From Bacillota bacterium (GTDB lineage Bacteria > Bacillota > Clostridia > Christensenellales > Aristaeellaceae), in assembly GCA_023404715.1 (NCBI GenBank), contig JAEYAR010000165.1, positions 1-16,032 of the forward strand: a stretch of DNA of 16,032 nucleotides. Reading direction: 5' to 3'. The position numbers were made by a program, and so were the translations under genes. The notes below the pieces were generated by a model. The model was given only the letters and a program-made list of their open reading frames with translations. It was not told the origin of the DNA and ran no database searches. Positions 14,982-16,032 of this stretch are shown one piece after another. How positions within the stretch are numbered: the first letter of the stretch is position 1; every line of letters starts with the position of its first letter.

Positions 14982-14985
14982 ATAC

Positions 14986-15753
14986 ATGAATAAAAGACTT
15001 GAAGGAAAAGTAATCGTCGTATCCGGAGGAACAAAAGGCGTAGGTCGAACAGCTTCCGAAGAGTTCGCGCGTGAAGGCGCGAAAGTAGTTATTGGTGGGC
15101 GCGACGAGGAATCGGCGCAGAAAAGCATCCGGCTTATAAAGACATTCGGCAGCGAAGGGTTGTTCGTCCATTGTGATCTGCTGAAGATAGAGGATTGCAA
15201 AAATCTTTTTGATAAAGCGTATGAGCAATATGGGAAAATAGATGGCTTCTTCAATTATGCAGGCGTAACGCCCGTAAGCCCGCTGGATACATGCGACGAG
15301 CAGACCTTTGACTGGGTGATGGACGTGAATTTCAAAGCGTGTTTCTTCTGTTGCCAGCAAGCGATTAAATACATGCGCTTGAATGGCGGCGGTTCTATCG
15401 TGCTCACCGGCTCGGCTCACGCGTGGGGCGGCCAAAAGGACAGGGCGGCGTATGCGTGTTCAAAGGGCGTGTTGCGCATTCTCATGGAGCATATCGCACA
15501 CCAATACGCGACGGAACAGATAAGGTGTAATTACCTTACGCTTGGCTGGACGCCGACCGAAGGCGAGGTTAGTTTGCGAGTATCTCAGGGCGAGAGCGAG
15601 GCTGAGCTGCGCAAGCGTGCAGCAGCCATTCTGCCAATGGGCCGCATGCTTGAGAGGACGGATTATGTGGACGCGCTTGTGTACCTGATGAGTGACAGCT
15701 CAGCCATGATGACGGGAAGCACGTTTAGGATTACGGCGGGGGAGTATATTTAA
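14986..15753 (+). CDS. Short-chain dehydrogenase/reductase (SDR) oxidoreductase
   Basis: A 255-residue classical SDR of normal length. The cofactor loop is SGGTKGVGR (13-21, the TGxxxGxG loop with Ser for Thr), followed by GGRDEES, then NYAG (90-93, for NNAG). The catalytic residues are Ser143 (LTGSAHAWGG), Tyr156 and Lys160 (YACSK). GRD after the second strand suggests NADP(H) binding, but NAD is possible. The C-terminus ends with GSTFRITAGEYI, as in 3-oxoacyl reductase-like and sugar dehydrogenase SDRs. GGAG lies ten bases before the ATG at 14986, within the end of the preceding gene; the gap is 4 bp. Co-transcription with the hydrolase and ATP-grasp genes suggests it oxidises or reduces the same small molecule, perhaps a sugar. 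The precise substrate cannot be read from the sequence. Confidence 0.9.
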   Translation: MNKRLEGKVIVVSGGTKGVGRTASEEFAREGAKVVIGGRDEESAQKSIRLIKTFGSEGLFVHCDLLKIEDCKNLFDKAYEQYGKIDGFFNYAGVTPVSPLDTCDEQTFDWVMDVNFKACFFCCQQAIKYMRLNGGGSIVLTGSAHAWGGQKDRAAYACSKGVLRILMEHIAHQYATEQIRCNYLTLGWTPTEGEVSLRVSQGESEAELRKRAAAILPMGRMLERTDYVDALVYLMSDSSAMMTGSTFRITAGEYI

Positions 15754-15769
15754 GATAGATTTTAAGAGA

Positions 15770-16018
15770 TTGTGGCGAACAATCCGCTTATGGACAAGTA
15801 TAGATAGAAATTCTTATCTTAGAAAAGCCCATATATTTGCAGAGTTTGGTTCTAACAGTACGATGTCATCTCGGAAAATACCACTTTATTCAGAACTCAT
15901 AAGTATAGGAAATAATGTTAGATTAGCTGCTAACGTATCACTTATTCCCCATGATATGATTCATGCGATGTTAAATAATCGTGTGTGTGTGGGGGGGGGG
16001 GTTTGGAAGGTTGGGTGA
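15770..16018 (+). CDS. Acyltransferase of the left-handed beta-helix (hexapeptide) family, damaged or partial
   Basis: The frame reads LWRTIRLWTSIDRNSYLRK, then AHIFAEFGSNSTMSSRKIPL, then ISIGNNVRLAANVSLIPHDM and MIHAMLNN. The ISIGNNVRLAANVSLI block is a hexapeptide-repeat coil, and HDMIHAMLNN is the helix-like insert of capsule/O-antigen sugar acetyltransferases. These O- or N-acetylate sugars using acetyl-CoA. A full protein would be about 180-220 residues; only about 70 sensible residues precede a (GT)5-G11 tract (15981-16001), after which the sequence is distorted and a TGA at 16016-16018 closes the frame. There is no ATG: TTG at 15770 is in frame, while GGGGGAG (15739-15744) lies ten bases before an in-frame ATA at 15755. 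The segment is clearly AT-richer than everything upstream. It could be a truncated gene, but sequence error near a contig end is more likely. Confidence 0.6.
   Translation: MWRTIRLWTSIDRNSYLRKAHIFAEFGSNSTMSSRKIPLYSELISIGNNVRLAANVSLIPHDMIHAMLNNRVCVGGGVWKVG
15981..16001. repeat. (GT)5 followed by an 11-base G homopolymer
   Basis: Five GT repeats (15981-15990) run into eleven consecutive G (15991-16001) inside the acetyltransferase frame. The tract is 31 bases from the end of the window. It may be a slippage-prone phase-variation tract or, more probably, a poly-G sequencing or assembly artefact, because the codons after it look corrupted. Confidence 0.9.
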
Positions 16019-16032
16019 ATAAATGGGAGGCA

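Noticed and set aside
1..16032. CRISPR arrays, tRNA/rRNA genes, insertion sequences, phage attachment sites
   Set aside because: No regularly spaced repeats, no tRNA-like cloverleaf sequences, no transposase or integrase frame and no flanking direct repeats were seen.

Overview
The window reads as a chromosomal segment of a Gram-positive, Clostridia-like member of the Bacillota with fairly high G+C. Support for this: strong GGAGG-type ribosome sites before most genes, sigma-A-type promoters, a lipoprotein with a Gram-positive-compatible lipobox, an ATP-type PEP carboxykinase, a split chromate transporter, and a DUF2318 / HMA-SafE-cupredoxin pair. No rRNA, tRNA, CRISPR, phage or transposase gene is visible, so a finer taxonomic placement is not possible from this sequence alone.

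Region 1 (1-2909): the 3' end of pckA closes with a clear intrinsic terminator. A LysR-type regulator on the minus strand then faces a two-gene chromate-transporter operon on the plus strand. Their promoters overlap almost completely in a 130-bp intergenic region that holds a near-perfect palindrome, a typical LysR autoregulation layout. Region 2 (2910-6395): an extended -10 promoter and a structured leader of about 100 nt precede a MATE efflux gene, followed 45 bp later by a PMT/ArnT-like membrane glycosyltransferase and a terminator.

Region 3 (6396-8409): a strong promoter, whose -10 overlaps a perfect 12-bp palindrome, drives a translationally coupled pair: a DUF2318 Fe-S/metal lipoprotein, and a membrane protein fusing an HMA metal-binding domain, a SafE/DsbD-like core and a C-terminal cupredoxin-like domain. 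A strong terminator ends this unit.

Region 4 (8410-16032): a surface-glycan locus. It starts with a membrane UDP-GlcNAc 4,6-dehydratase (PglF/CapD type), a DegT-family sugar aminotransferase (PglE type) and a PglC-type phosphoglycosyl transferase. Together these suggest synthesis of a UDP-4-amino-4,6-dideoxy-sugar and its transfer to a lipid carrier. Next is a decayed Rossmann-fold gene with three in-frame stops, then a tight three-gene set: a UlaG-like metallo-beta-lactamase-fold hydrolase, an ATP-grasp ligase and an SDR oxidoreductase. The window ends in an AT-rich, left-handed beta-helix acetyltransferase fragment that runs into a (GT)5-G11 tract and garbled coding sequence, most likely a sequence-quality problem near a contig end.

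The most interesting items are the hydrolase/ATP-grasp/SDR module in the glycan locus (a possible oxidise-hydrolyse-ligate pathway on a sugar), the pseudogene inside that locus, the MATE leader RNA, and the metal-handling pair with its palindromic operator candidate.
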